Positions 37,315-46,044 of a stretch of 64,000 nucleotides of DNA are shown piece by piece. The notes beneath the pieces were generated by a model, which saw nothing but the letters and a program-made list of their open reading frames with translations, made no database searches and was not told where the DNA came from. Made by a program: the position numbers and the translations under genes. This stretch comes from Enterococcus devriesei (lineage in GTDB: Bacteria; Bacillota; Bacilli; Lactobacillales; Enterococcaceae), in NCBI RefSeq assembly GCF_001885905.1, contig NZ_JXKM01000009.1, positions 1 through 64,000 of the forward strand, given 5' to 3'. Within the stretch, counting starts at the first letter, position 1, and every line of letters starts with the position of its first letter.

Positions 37315-38541
37315 TTAATTGATTGAAGCTTTCATCACTTTCTTCTTCAATTGAAGATAAACGATGTTCAATAAGATCCCAATTCCGGCAACACAAATCG
37401 CCACATAAAAAGCTTGGGTAAAATTCCCTTGATGACTCGTAGCTAGACTGATTGCGACTTTAGGTGCAAAGAATGCTGCCGCGGAGTAGCCACAGAAAAT
37501 TATACCGTAATTGACCCCTTGATTGACCGGACCATAATTTTCCATTACTAATGGAGGGAAAACGCCCATCACGCCGCCAAAACACAAACCTAGTACAATG
37601 ATTCCCGCAGCGAAGCCTAGTGAAGATGAAAAGGCCACTAGCATAATAAAAGCGGCAATAACTGCACCAAAGATCATATTCAATGCTTGATTTCTCCCAA
37701 GTCTGTCAGAAATAATTCCCCAGAAGACACGGCCACAACAATTACTCAACGAATATAGACTCACATAAAAGGCCGCTGTACTAGCTGACAAGTGGAACAT
37801 TTGTTGTCCGATCGCTGATGCGTTGGACGCGATCATCAAGCCTGAAAAAGCCCCGGTAAACATCATTAGAAAAATCAAATAGAAATTAGGTGTCTTCAGC
37901 ATGTCCCGCCAGTTCTTATTATTCCCTTTAGGATTGCCTTTAACAGTCGGTGGCGTCCAACCTGCCGGCTGAAAACCTACCGGCGCCTTCTTGATAAACA
38001 GGCTGGCCGTAACCACTACCGCCATATAGAAAATACCTAGAACACGAAAAGCGTAAGACACATCATGTGTTTGAATCAAATAGTTTCCAATTGGTGCTGC
38101 GATGATCGCCGCACCACCCATCCCAGCTGTGATGATTCCTGAAGCAAGACCCTTTTTATCTGGGAACAATTTAATTGTATTGCTTAAGCAGCCTGAATAG
38201 GCCAAGCCTTGACCTAAGCCGCCTAGTACGCCATAAGTCAGATATAACATCGTCGTCGTGTTCGCCATTCCTGATAAAAAGAAACCTAAACCAAACATCA
38301 AACCACCAATCGTGATCGTCCACTTCGCTAATCCGCGATCTGTCAAAAAGCCGCCAAGGATCATTGGGATCGGCCCAATCGCTGAATTGATTGCAAAAGC
38401 CGTCATCACTTCTCCCATGCTCCAGTTTTTCGTAGCACTCAAAGGTCCCGCAAAAACACTGAAGGCATAGATTGCACCAGTACATAACAATACAGCGGTT
38501 GAGGCGATAAGAATCTGCCATCGATTAACTTTAGTTATCAT
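37315..38541 (-). CDS. OFA-family MFS carboxylate transporter of the hcr locus
   Basis: A 408-residue, 12-helix transporter of the oxalate/formate antiporter family of the major facilitator superfamily. It starts MITKVNRWQILIASTAVLLC and has AIYAFSVFAGPLSATKNWS, GGFLTDRGLAKW (the A-like loop) and GVFPPLVMENYGP. OFA members move small organic anions. The gene starts 11 bases after the fumarate-reductase-like gene, so it is the last gene of that operon and probably imports the acid to be reduced or exports the product. In the L. plantarum hcr operon a further gene also follows hcrB (recalled, not checked). Start at 38541 set by GGAGG. Confidence 0.82.
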   Translation of the reverse strand: MITKVNRWQILIASTAVLLCTGAIYAFSVFAGPLSATKNWSMGEVMTAFAINSAIGPIPMILGGFLTDRGLAKWTITIGGLMFGLGFFLSGMANTTTMLYLTYGVLGGLGQGLAYSGCLSNTIKLFPDKKGLASGIITAGMGGAAIIAAPIGNYLIQTHDVSYAFRVLGIFYMAVVVTASLFIKKAPVGFQPAGWTPPTVKGNPKGNNKNWRDMLKTPNFYLIFLMMFTGAFSGLMIASNASAIGQQMFHLSASTAAFYVSLYSLSNCCGRVFWGIISDRLGRNQALNMIFGAVIAAFIMLVAFSSSLGFAAGIIVLGLCFGGVMGVFPPLVMENYGPVNQGVNYGIIFCGYSAAAFFAPKVAISLATSHQGNFTQAFYVAICVAGIGILLNIVYLQLKKKVMKASIN

Positions 38542-38552
38542 AATTTCCTCCA

Positions 38553-40994
38553 TTACACTTTCACTGTGTGGGCTTTTAGTTCATTGATCGCTGTTTTACC
38601 AGCGATACGTCCAAAGGTAAAGATATCTGTCAATGAGTTTCCGCCAAGTCGATTTCCAGCATGGATTCCGCCTGCTACTTCTCCCGCAGCATATAAGCCT
38701 GGAATAACCGCTCCCTCTTTATCTAACACATGAGTATTTACATCAATTTTCAACCCGCCCATTGTATGGTGGACAGCTGGTTTCCGAGGTGTCGCATAAA
38801 ATGGTGCTACTTCAACCTTCAGATCAAAGACGTCTTTGCCAAATTCTTCGTCTACGCCAGCATCAACCGCTGCGTTGTATTTTTCAATCGTTGCTGTTAA
38901 AACTTGCGGATCAACTTGAATTTGTTCAGCTAATTCTGCTAATGTGTCTGCTCGGTACAAAGTTCCCGCCGCTACTTGCTTGTCGATTTTTTCTTGCGAA
39001 GTATTGTAAGCAGTATTTTTAATCAGCTCATCAGCGATCAAGTAGAACAATCCGCCATTATCAATCGCTGCTTGGGTCAAGAGATCCCGACTACCATACT
39101 CATTGACAAAACGTTCGCCTTTCTGGTTTACCATTACAAAGTTTTGTGGCGGAACTTGCAAACCACTAAATAACGCGCCTGTCTCTGGATCGGAGACTGG
39201 CATTATTTGTGAGAAGCCCATTCCGACTAAATCTGCGCCTGCTTGTTGACCAAGTAGAATTCCATCACCTGTAATCGCTGGTGAATTAGAAGTTTTGATG
39301 TCATCATCAATTTCTGTCCAATAGGTATTGTATTCCTTCAACATTTTTGTATTTGCGCCAAAACCACCGGAAGCTAAGATTACTGCGGCTGCATGGACAG
39401 TCACTTGCTCACCATTCATCCCTTCCCCAACGACACCTGTGACCTTTCCGTCTTCAATAATCAAGTTTTTCACTGCCGTATCGGTAATGATCTGACCGCC
39501 ATTTTTTTCGACGAAGGCTTTCAAAGCAGATACATAAGCGTAACCTTCATTTTTTAATGGCTTATGTCCTCTACGCCACAAAGCACCTACTGGCATGGTT
39601 ACGTCTGTCTTATCAAATTCGACTCCAATTGCCTCTAACCATTCGACTGATTCCATCGCTCGATCCGTCAAGGTCTTCACTAAATCGTATTGTCCGTAAA
39701 TAACTGTTCCTTGTTGATCGGTCCGCTTGCCTCCTAAATAGGTTTGCATCCGATAAAATAATTCTGAGTCAAAGAGATAGCCGTTTGGATCGTCATTTTC
39801 TGCTAGGTAATCGACTATTTCTTTTTGCAATGTTCGAAAATCTTCGCGGTATTCTGGATCAATTTGATTTTCATCCAGTTCAGCCATTTCCTTCAGGGTA
39901 TGACTTTCTCCTGGCTTAGCCGCAAAGCCATTTTGCCATGCTGGGTCTGCCGCATTCATCGGACCACCAGTACGAACGGTATTTCCGCCGATAGCTGGGA
40001 ATTTTTCAACGACGATGACTTTTTTACCTTCTTGTAAAACTTTTGAGGCGGCAGTCAATCCCGCACCTCCTGCGCCGACTACAACGACATCCGTCGTGTA
40101 TGCCGCATCATGGGTAGCTAACGCGCTAGGTGCTTTCGGACGTTTTTTCAACGTGTCGGGATTTGCTCCGGCCATTTTTATCGCCTTCGCTACGCCGTCA
40201 ATTACGCCATTACTTGTGACAGAAGCCCCTGACAATACATCCACATTCAAAGTTTGACCTTCAACGATTTGTTGTGGAATCCGGGTGAAGACCACATCCG
40301 CGATTCCTTCTGATTCGCCAGAAGTATCGATATCAATGCTTTCGATTCGCTCCTGTGATAGAGTGACTGTCATTGGTAGATCACCATTGTGTCCAGGCGC
40401 TGTGACTGTAAATGAACCTGGTTCAAAGGTCACATCTTCAGGAACATTCAATAAATTCGCCACTTCAGTGAAGCGTAAAAAGTGCCAAAAACAGCTTTCT
40501 AGAAAATCGATCGTCCGTTCATCTTTTAGATCCCCTGCATCATTAAAGGCTTGATGAGCACGGCCTAGTAAGAATTCATAGCCGGGCATCACGGTCGCAT
40601 TTACGCCAGGAGCATCTAAGATCTGACGCAAATGTAGTTGCGCTCTGGAAGAACCTTGAACATCGTAAGAAGCCCCTACGATCATGACCGGTTTCCCGTC
40701 AAAAGGATGGAGGTTAAAAGACAACCATTCGATAATGCTTTTCAACGCTGATGGAACCGAATGATTGTGTTCAGGTGTGGCAATGATTACTCCGTCGGCT
40801 TCCATGATTTTATTATTGAACGCTTGAATCACCGGGCTATTGGATTGATCATCGGTTTCATTGAACATCGGCACATCCGTTAATTCTAAAATTTCAATTT
40901 CCGCTTTTGCTTCAAAATGTTTTTGCATGAACTGTAATAATTCTCGATTGTATGATTTTTTTGCATTCGTTCCTACAAGTCCAATAAATTTCAT
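38553..40994 (-). CDS. hcrB: Flavin reductase-FMN_bind-FAD fusion, HcrB-like enoate (hydroxycinnamate/fumarate) reductase
   Basis: A three-domain cytoplasmic flavoenzyme of 813 residues. Residues 1-180 form a flavodoxin-like NAD(P)H:FMN reductase ([26 protein letters not shown]). Residues 190-275 form an FMN_bind domain with [10 protein letters not shown]; Ser258 fits the position to which ApbE attaches FMN. Residues 300-805 form a fumarate-reductase-type domain: [10 protein letters not shown] for FAD, Arg636 in GSRDLL, VHHTMGG (742-743) and [10 protein letters not shown] with Arg782. The His of QxHP seen in periplasmic fumarate reductases is Met (QIMP). Domain order and neighbours match HcrB of L. 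plantarum, which reduces hydroxycinnamates. No signal peptide. Substrate inferred. Confidence 0.85.
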   Translation of the reverse strand: MKFIGLVGTNAKKSYNRELLQFMQKHFEAKAEIEILELTDVPMFNETDDQSNSPVIQAFNNKIMEADGVIIATPEHNHSVPSALKSIIEWLSFNLHPFDGKPVMIVGASYDVQGSSRAQLHLRQILDAPGVNATVMPGYEFLLGRAHQAFNDAGDLKDERTIDFLESCFWHFLRFTEVANLLNVPEDVTFEPGSFTVTAPGHNGDLPMTVTLSQERIESIDIDTSGESEGIADVVFTRIPQQIVEGQTLNVDVLSGASVTSNGVIDGVAKAIKMAGANPDTLKKRPKAPSALATHDAAYTTDVVVVGAGGAGLTAASKVLQEGKKVIVVEKFPAIGGNTVRTGGPMNAADPAWQNGFAAKPGESHTLKEMAELDENQIDPEYREDFRTLQKEIVDYLAENDDPNGYLFDSELFYRMQTYLGGKRTDQQGTVIYGQYDLVKTLTDRAMESVEWLEAIGVEFDKTDVTMPVGALWRRGHKPLKNEGYAYVSALKAFVEKNGGQIITDTAVKNLIIEDGKVTGVVGEGMNGEQVTVHAAAVILASGGFGANTKMLKEYNTYWTEIDDDIKTSNSPAITGDGILLGQQAGADLVGMGFSQIMPVSDPETGALFSGLQVPPQNFVMVNQKGERFVNEYGSRDLLTQAAIDNGGLFYLIADELIKNTAYNTSQEKIDKQVAAGTLYRADTLAELAEQIQVDPQVLTATIEKYNAAVDAGVDEEFGKDVFDLKVEVAPFYATPRKPAVHHTMGGLKIDVNTHVLDKEGAVIPGLYAAGEVAGGIHAGNRLGGNSLTDIFTFGRIAGKTAINELKAHTVKV

Positions 40995-41617
40995 TTTTCG
41001 ATTCCTCCATTTACCGCCTGTTCCCAGGTAAAATTACGCTTTTGTTCTGTTTTAAAACGTTGGTCTTTTGTTAGTTGGTTCGTGAGAGTAACAAAAAGTT
41101 GAAATTCTTCAAAACATTCCTCCAACTCTGTCACCTTATCTCCGTATACTAATTCTCCAGACTCATCAAAAGCTTCCAATGAACGACCTAATAGAAATTC
41201 CATGCCTGGCATGATCCGAGCTTTTAATTCAGGTGCATCCAAAATTTGACGTAAATGTGCTTGCGCTCGGGAGGAGCCAAGAGAACCATGAGAGGCGCCA
41301 ACGATCATAACAGACTTATCAATCAGTGGCCGTGTCGTATATGACAACCATTCCAAGGCACTTTTCAACGCAGCGGGAATCGCGTGGTCGTACTCAGGGG
41401 TACTAATGATTACTCCGTCTGCCTCATCTAGCTTGTCTGATAATTCCTTCACCGCAGCAGGAGCCACCGCTTCCTCCGGTTCATTAAAGGCAGGTAGATC
41501 CTTGATTTCGCAAATCTCAATCTCCGCTTGTTCCGAAAAGTGCTTTTGGATATAGTGTAATAATTGACGATTAGTGGAACGGCTTGAGTTCGTCCCAACG
41601 ATACCGATAAGTTTCAT
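40991..41617 (-). CDS. hcrA: NAD(P)H-dependent FMN reductase, HcrA-like
   Basis: A 208-residue flavodoxin-fold reductase: [19 protein letters not shown] at the N-terminus, [19 protein letters not shown], and [20 protein letters not shown]. It is strikingly similar along its full length to the first 180 residues of the next gene's product, so the operon carries two copies of this domain, one free and one fused. It would feed electrons from NAD(P)H into the fusion enzyme, as HcrA does for HcrB. The start at 41617 follows AAAGGA; two upstream in-frame ATGs have no spacing from it. Its stop overlaps the next ATG by four bases. Confidence 0.83.
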   Translation of the reverse strand: MKLIGIVGTNSSRSTNRQLLHYIQKHFSEQAEIEICEIKDLPAFNEPEEAVAPAAVKELSDKLDEADGVIISTPEYDHAIPAALKSALEWLSYTTRPLIDKSVMIVGASHGSLGSSRAQAHLRQILDAPELKARIMPGMEFLLGRSLEAFDESGELVYGDKVTELEECFEEFQLFVTLTNQLTKDQRFKTEQKRNFTWEQAVNGGIEK

Positions 41618-41681
41618 TTCATTCATCCTTTCGTTTGTGTAGTTGCGCACAAATAAATCTAAAATAATATTCTTTGCCTAT

Positions 41682-41695
41682 TGAAACTAATTTCA
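41682..41695. promoter_or_regulatory. Candidate LysR operator between hcrA and the LysR gene
   Basis: TGAAA / TTTCA inverted repeat with a four-base centre, in the 183-base divergent gap. It starts with T and ends with A, like a LysR box though with 12 and not 11 bases between. It lies just before TTGACA (41697-41702) of a possible promoter for the LysR gene whose spacer is only 15 bases to TATAGT. Confidence 0.4.
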
Positions 41696-41800
41696 TTTGA
41701 CAAAGAGCTTTCTTGGCTATAGTCTAGATCAGAGAACAAGCCTTGTGAAATATTTATTTAATTATCAAGCTATAACCAAACAGTTATGGAGGGACAGCAA

Positions 41801-42736
41801 ATGGTACAGATGGACTCTCCGGTACTCTTGCAGTATCTGGATATACTTCTTAAACATGGAAACTATACTAAAGCAGCGAAAGACCTTTATGTTTCGCAAC
41901 CTTATTTAACTCAGACCATCAAAAAAGTTGAAAAGGAACTAGGGATCGATATTATCAATCGAAAGACGAACCCGCTTCAACTGACAGAAGCTGGGCGAAT
42001 CTATTATCAATACCTCAACTCTTTAGAAACTCAGCAAGAACAATTTCTAAAAAAGATCAGTCACTATTCTTCAGCAGAAGGCCCTTTGATCCGTATCGGT
42101 GTTTTGCCTAGCCTAGGAACGTACTTATTGCCCTTGTTCGTACCAGCTTTTATGAGAAAGTATCCGGCGGTCAACGTTGAACTATATGAAGATATTCCAG
42201 AAGCGAATGAAAAACGTTTGTTAGCTGGTGAATTAGATTTTTTGATTGGTCAAAACCCTGAGATGCTTTCGCCTAACTTGATTGTCCATCAGCATGGAAA
42301 ACATGGCTATTATGCAGTGATTCCTGAAAAATCACGTTTTTATCAAAAAAAGACGCGGCAATTAACGGAGCAGACCATGACAATAAAGGAATTGTTGCAA
42401 GAGGAACTAGTACTAACTTCGCGAGGTTCTCCAATCCGACGCCAAATTGATCACTTGCTGCAAAAGTATAAGGTTCAGCCTCGAATCGTCTTAGAGAGCA
42501 ATAATGTCTTTACGGTTCGAGAACTAGCTAAGCAAAATCTGGGGATCGCCTTTCTCCCAGAAAGCATCCAGATAGCGGTACAAGACGATCAGCAACATTT
42601 TAATATTCTCCCTCTCTCAAAAGAGTTATTGTCATTGGATTATTTTATCGCTCACTCTGCCAACAAAACTTTAGACGAACCTGAGAAAGCCTTGATCGAT
42701 TGTTTTCTTTCACAACTAAAACATGACTTTTCTTAA
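41801..42736 (+). CDS. LysR-family regulator of the hcr locus
   Basis: A 311-residue LysR-type regulator. The winged helix-turn-helix is at 10-65 (QYLDILLKHGNYTKAAKDLY, SQPYLTQTIKKVEKELG, FxR-like INRKTNPLQLTEAG). The C-terminal periplasmic-binding-like domain (about 95-300, RIGVLPSLGTYLLP at its start) would bind the effector, perhaps the aromatic or unsaturated acid. It is divergent from hcrA-hcrB-transporter, the usual place for a LysR activator, and matches the HcrR position of L. plantarum. Start at 41801 with GGAGGG seven bases upstream. Confidence 0.85.
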   Translation: MVQMDSPVLLQYLDILLKHGNYTKAAKDLYVSQPYLTQTIKKVEKELGIDIINRKTNPLQLTEAGRIYYQYLNSLETQQEQFLKKISHYSSAEGPLIRIGVLPSLGTYLLPLFVPAFMRKYPAVNVELYEDIPEANEKRLLAGELDFLIGQNPEMLSPNLIVHQHGKHGYYAVIPEKSRFYQKKTRQLTEQTMTIKELLQEELVLTSRGSPIRRQIDHLLQKYKVQPRIVLESNNVFTVRELAKQNLGIAFLPESIQIAVQDDQQHFNILPLSKELLSLDYFIAHSANKTLDEPEKALIDCFLSQLKHDFS

Positions 42737-42747
42737 TTTAAAGACAT

Positions 42748-42778
42748 AAAAAAACGAAGCCCCGGCTTCGTTTTTTTA
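42748..42778. terminator. Bidirectional terminator between the LysR gene and apbE
   Basis: AAAAAAACGAAGCC / GGCTTCGTTTTTTT. The apbE stop codon lies in its right flank. Confidence 0.9.
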
Positions 42779-43711
42779 TGACAATTCGATATTCTTTTTT
42801 AATCCTTGGCTGAAGGCCAATTCACCTGGATTTGTGATTACTAAGCCTTCGATCGTCGGAATTGAATTCAAGTCTATGATAATAGTTGACGGAGTTTTCC
42901 CATATAAGCGGGTGGTCCATATTTCGCCATCCAGTGATTGCTTAGAGACAATAGTCAAGCTGGCCAAAGAGGATTGGATCGGAAAACCCGTGTGAGGATC
43001 AAAAATATGATGGTAGGTTTTTCCTTGCCATTCAAATTTCCGCTCATAGATTCCCGAGGTGACAACCGATTGATTCTTGATTTTAACCACCGCCGCATAT
43101 TGGTTTCTGGGTAAAAAGGGATTCTGAACCCCCACTCGCCAATAGCCGTCTTCATGAAACGGTGCTTCCCCGAAGGTCAGTACATTACCTCCTAAGTCGA
43201 TATAGGCCGACTGTGCTCCCTCACGTCGGAAAAAAGCAATGATTTTATCTGCGAAATAGCCTTTAGCCAGCGCTCCTAGATCAATCTCCATTCCCTGCTG
43301 ACGGAAGGCCACCGTTCTTTCTGCTTCATTCAATAAAATATCTGCAGGATTTGTAAGCTGCAATAATCCCTTAATCTGATAAGCCTCTGGATAATGGGCA
43401 TCCTTGAAACCAATCCGCCATTCCTTCACTAACGGACCAAGCGCGATGTTCAAAAAACTATCAGTCATGAGACTTTGTTCTTTTCCAATCGAGATCAATT
43501 CAAATAATTCCTTATCCACCTTCACGAAATGACTAGCCGCCTGTTGATTAAGCTGCATCAATGCTGATCGATTATCGTTTGCGCTAAAGCGCCCTTCATA
43601 ATCGATCAACATTTCTTCCGCTTTAGCTAGTAGTGGTTCCGGCTTCTCGTGCTGGAGCCACAAATGAATGACCGTCCCCATCCTGTGTAGTACTTTTTCT
43701 TTGATTGCCAT
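42776..43711 (-). CDS. apbE: FAD:protein FMN transferase (ApbE)
   Basis: A 311-residue flavin transferase that moves FMN from FAD onto a Ser or Thr of FMN_bind domains. Family features: RFSANDNRSALMQLNQQA near the N-terminus, EIDLGALAKGYFADK, SAYIDLGGNVLTFG, and HHIFDPHTGFPIQSSLASLT. There is no signal peptide or lipobox, so it works in the cytoplasm, in keeping with the cytoplasmic FMN_bind enzyme at 38553-40994, its most likely client. It converges on the LysR gene and has its own ribosome site (GGAGAGG), so it is not in the hcrAB transcript. Confidence 0.9.
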   Translation of the reverse strand: MAIKEKVLHRMGTVIHLWLQHEKPEPLLAKAEEMLIDYEGRFSANDNRSALMQLNQQAASHFVKVDKELFELISIGKEQSLMTDSFLNIALGPLVKEWRIGFKDAHYPEAYQIKGLLQLTNPADILLNEAERTVAFRQQGMEIDLGALAKGYFADKIIAFFRREGAQSAYIDLGGNVLTFGEAPFHEDGYWRVGVQNPFLPRNQYAAVVKIKNQSVVTSGIYERKFEWQGKTYHHIFDPHTGFPIQSSLASLTIVSKQSLDGEIWTTRLYGKTPSTIIIDLNSIPTIEGLVITNPGELAFSQGLKKNIELS

Positions 43712-43771
43712 TCCTCTCCACCGCCTCTAACTCAATTTTCTCCAGCCATCATACCACAATTTTTTGCAGTT

Positions 43772-43797
43772 AAAAAAACCGACTGATTTTAGTCGGC
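43772..43797 (-). terminator. Terminator of the aldo/keto reductase gene
   Basis: Minus-strand GCCGACT / AGTCGGT stem followed by seven T. Confidence 0.85.
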
Positions 43798-43804
43798 TTA
43801 CTAA

Positions 43805-44653
43805 TCACCAAATAGTCAACGGCATTTTTCTTGTAGGTTCGGGATAGACTTGATTCAACTGAATTAAATCCTCCTCACTTAACTGAATCTCAGCGGCTTT
43901 CAAATTGCTTAAAACATGTTCGCTTTTTCCCGCCTTTGGAATTGCGATCGTCTGACCGTCTCTAATGCACCAAGCTAATAAAAGCTGGAAAATATCGCAA
44001 TCATGTTTCTCGGCTAGTTCTACTAGGGTTTTCTCTTTGGTAAAATGAAAGCCTTGACTATCTCCCATCGCTAAGGGACAGTAGGCAATCAATGGCATTT
44101 GCTGTTTCCGCATCAGTGGAATCAAATCAAACTCGATTCCACGATCTCCTAAGTTATAACAGACTTGGTTCGTGGCACAATGGTCGCCATTTTCTAAACG
44201 TAGGATCTCCTTCAATTCGTCAGTGTCCAAATTCGAAACACCCCATGACTTGATCTTGCCTTTTTGCCGCTGTTCTTCTAGAGCTTCGATCGTTTCTTGA
44301 AAAGGGATTTGACCTGGCCAATGGAGCAAATACTGATCTAAATAATCAGTCTTCAAGCGTTTTAAACTGGCGTCTAAACTTTTTGCTAATTGCTTTTTTG
44401 AAGCATTTGACGGCAAGACCTTCGAAATCAAAAATAATTTTTCTCGGTCATAAAATGTGATTGCCTCGCCAACTAGTTCTTCTGATAAGCCGTTGCCATA
44501 CATCTCAGCCGTATCGATCACTTCTGCGCCGGCTTCGATTCCGGCACGTAACGCCGCGATTTCTTGCTTTCTTGGAGCTCGTTCTTCTCCCATTTTCCAC
44601 GTTCCTAACCCGATTGGAAAAACCGCTTGCTTTGCCAACTTGACTGTCTTCAT
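43805..44653 (-). CDS. Aldo/keto reductase
   Basis: A 282-residue NADPH-dependent oxidoreductase with a TIM barrel. The catalytic tetrad is visible: Asp and Tyr in VIDTAEMYGNG, Lys in LFLISKVLPSNA and His in QYLLHWPG. WGVSNLDTDELKEIL and the C-terminal AIPKAGKSEHVLSNLKA (coenzyme phosphate binding) complete the family pattern. Substrates of this group are diverse aldehydes and ketones and cannot be predicted. Transcribed alone, with its own terminator. Confidence 0.9.
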   Translation of the reverse strand: MKTVKLAKQAVFPIGLGTWKMGEERAPRKQEIAALRAGIEAGAEVIDTAEMYGNGLSEELVGEAITFYDREKLFLISKVLPSNASKKQLAKSLDASLKRLKTDYLDQYLLHWPGQIPFQETIEALEEQRQKGKIKSWGVSNLDTDELKEILRLENGDHCATNQVCYNLGDRGIEFDLIPLMRKQQMPLIAYCPLAMGDSQGFHFTKEKTLVELAEKHDCDIFQLLLAWCIRDGQTIAIPKAGKSEHVLSNLKAAEIQLSEEDLIQLNQVYPEPTRKMPLTIW

Positions 44654-44755
44654 GAGATTCTACCTTCTTCCACTCTTTTGATAATTAAAGTCTACAAACA
44701 TTCAAGAATAAATTCAAGTTAACGACTCTGGTCGGTTTCTGAGTCACTAGTCAAA

Positions 44756-44788
44756 CAAAAAATGATTCAGCATCATGAACTGAATCAT
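44756..44788 (-). terminator. Terminator of the 61-residue protein gene
   Basis: Minus-strand ATGATTCAG / CTGAATCAT perfect stem followed by TTTTTTG. Confidence 0.75.
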
Positions 44789-44801
44789 CGGGCAAAACGT
44801 T

Positions 44802-44987
44802 TTATAGTTCTGGCGTTTCAGCTTCTTGGTCAACAAATACAAACTTCAATTGATCGGGATACACATAAACAATTAGGCGTTCTTTGCGGATGTCGGTGGT
44901 TTGATAAACTTGTTCAGTGGTGACATTATCGCGATAAAGTTCTTTTAAAATAATCTCTAACCCTGCGTTAATGAATGGATTTAGCAT
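44802..44987 (-). CDS. Small conserved hypothetical protein, 61 residues
   Basis: Starts MLNPFINAGLEIILKELYRD and continues with VYQTTDIRKERLIVYVYPDQ, then KFVFVDQEAETPEL. It looks like one helix followed by a beta hairpin. Very strong ribosome site (GGGAGGGAGAGG) and a terminator behind it argue that it is real. No family recognised; no membrane helix or signal peptide. Confidence 0.65.
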   Translation of the reverse strand: MLNPFINAGLEIILKELYRDNVTTEQVYQTTDIRKERLIVYVYPDQLKFVFVDQEAETPEL

Positions 44988-45212
44988 ACCTCTCCCTCCC
45001 TTTCAATAGTCAGTTCTTCACCTCTATTATACTCGCGAAACGATGGAAACGCTTCTTTTCCCAAAAATAGTTTCTTCTCTTAACGAAATGAAGGAATCCC
45101 CTATCGCTACATTTGACACTTTCATCTTTAAAAAAGGATGCGCCTGATTGAATTTTCTTTTATACTTGGATTAACAGCAATGGAACCGAATTCAAAGGTT
45201 AGGAGTGTTGGT

Positions 45213-46001
45213 ATGAAAAATTTCCGTGTTGCTTTTTTTGATATTGACGGGACGTTGGTGGACAATCAGTTGCCTCATACATTGCCTTTTGGAGAACGCA
45301 TCCCTGCCTCGGCTAAGTTGGCGTTGCGGAAGCTAAAGGAGAATCAGATCGAACCCGTGATCGCTTCAGGACGCAATCATCAGACGCTGGCAGCTTTGGC
45401 AGAAGAACTTGGCGTGGACAGTATTATTTCTTCCAATGGCAACTGTGTTCATTATCAAGGAAAAATAATTCATCAAAACAGTATCCCAAATGACTTACTT
45501 AAAAAGCTGATAGCGCATCTAGAACAAGAAGAAATTGCGTATTTGATCGAAACGGCTGATCTCATCTACAGCTATGAAGACGAGCAGCAAAATGAGAAGC
45601 ATCCTTCAAAAAAAGCTTTATTACAGCAAAGTGATCCCTTACCAGAAAACGTTCTACAGCTAATCGTTGGTTGGAATGAACGAACAGACTTTAAATTAGG
45701 GATTGATTCCCCATTGATCGCTGAAAAAGTCGCTCCGGTCGCGGCAAATATCCATTTGAAAACAGGAACTAAGGCGGAAGGAATCCATAAAATTTGCGCA
45801 GAAATGGCAATCACCGCCGACCAAGCTTTAGCTTTCGGCGATGAAGAGAATGACTTTACCATGTTTGATGCCGTCGGCTTTCCTGTCGCCATGGGAAATG
45901 CGGCCCCGGCACTGAAAGAAAAAGCCGCCCACGTGACGGCTCCTGTCTCAGATGATGGAATTTGGAAAGCCTGTGTGGAGTTAGGATTGATTGCGGAATA
46001 A
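45213..46001 (+). CDS. Cof-type HAD-IIB phosphatase (second copy)
   Basis: A 262-residue haloacid-dehalogenase phosphatase. Motif I is FFDIDGTLVDNQ, motif II VIASGRN, and the C-terminal motif FGDEENDFTMFDAVG. The C2 cap lies between about 80 and 180. It differs clearly from the Cof protein at 14223-15029. The start at 45213 follows TTAGGAGT; an upstream frame of 25 codons has no ribosome site. Substrate unknown (sugar phosphates or flavin-type phosphates in the family). It converges on the citrate synthase gene. Confidence 0.87.
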   Translation: MKNFRVAFFDIDGTLVDNQLPHTLPFGERIPASAKLALRKLKENQIEPVIASGRNHQTLAALAEELGVDSIISSNGNCVHYQGKIIHQNSIPNDLLKKLIAHLEQEEIAYLIETADLIYSYEDEQQNEKHPSKKALLQQSDPLPENVLQLIVGWNERTDFKLGIDSPLIAEKVAPVAANIHLKTGTKAEGIHKICAEMAITADQALAFGDEENDFTMFDAVGFPVAMGNAAPALKEKAAHVTAPVSDDGIWKACVELGLIAE

Positions 46002-46003
46002 AC

Positions 46004-46043
46004 AAAAAGGGGGTGTGACAAGTTCTGTCAGACCTCCTTTTTA
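46004..46043. terminator. Bidirectional terminator between the phosphatase and citrate synthase genes
   Basis: AAAAAGGGGGTGTGACA / TGTCAGACCTCCTTTTT with a five-base loop. Its core resembles the hairpin at 5501-5533. Confidence 0.85.
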
Positions 46044-46044
46044 C

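Noticed and set aside
37097-37322. Reading frames of about 73 codons across the tmRNA 3' end
   Set aside because: They lie over ssrA and its terminator and have no ribosome site; they are by-products of RNA sequence.
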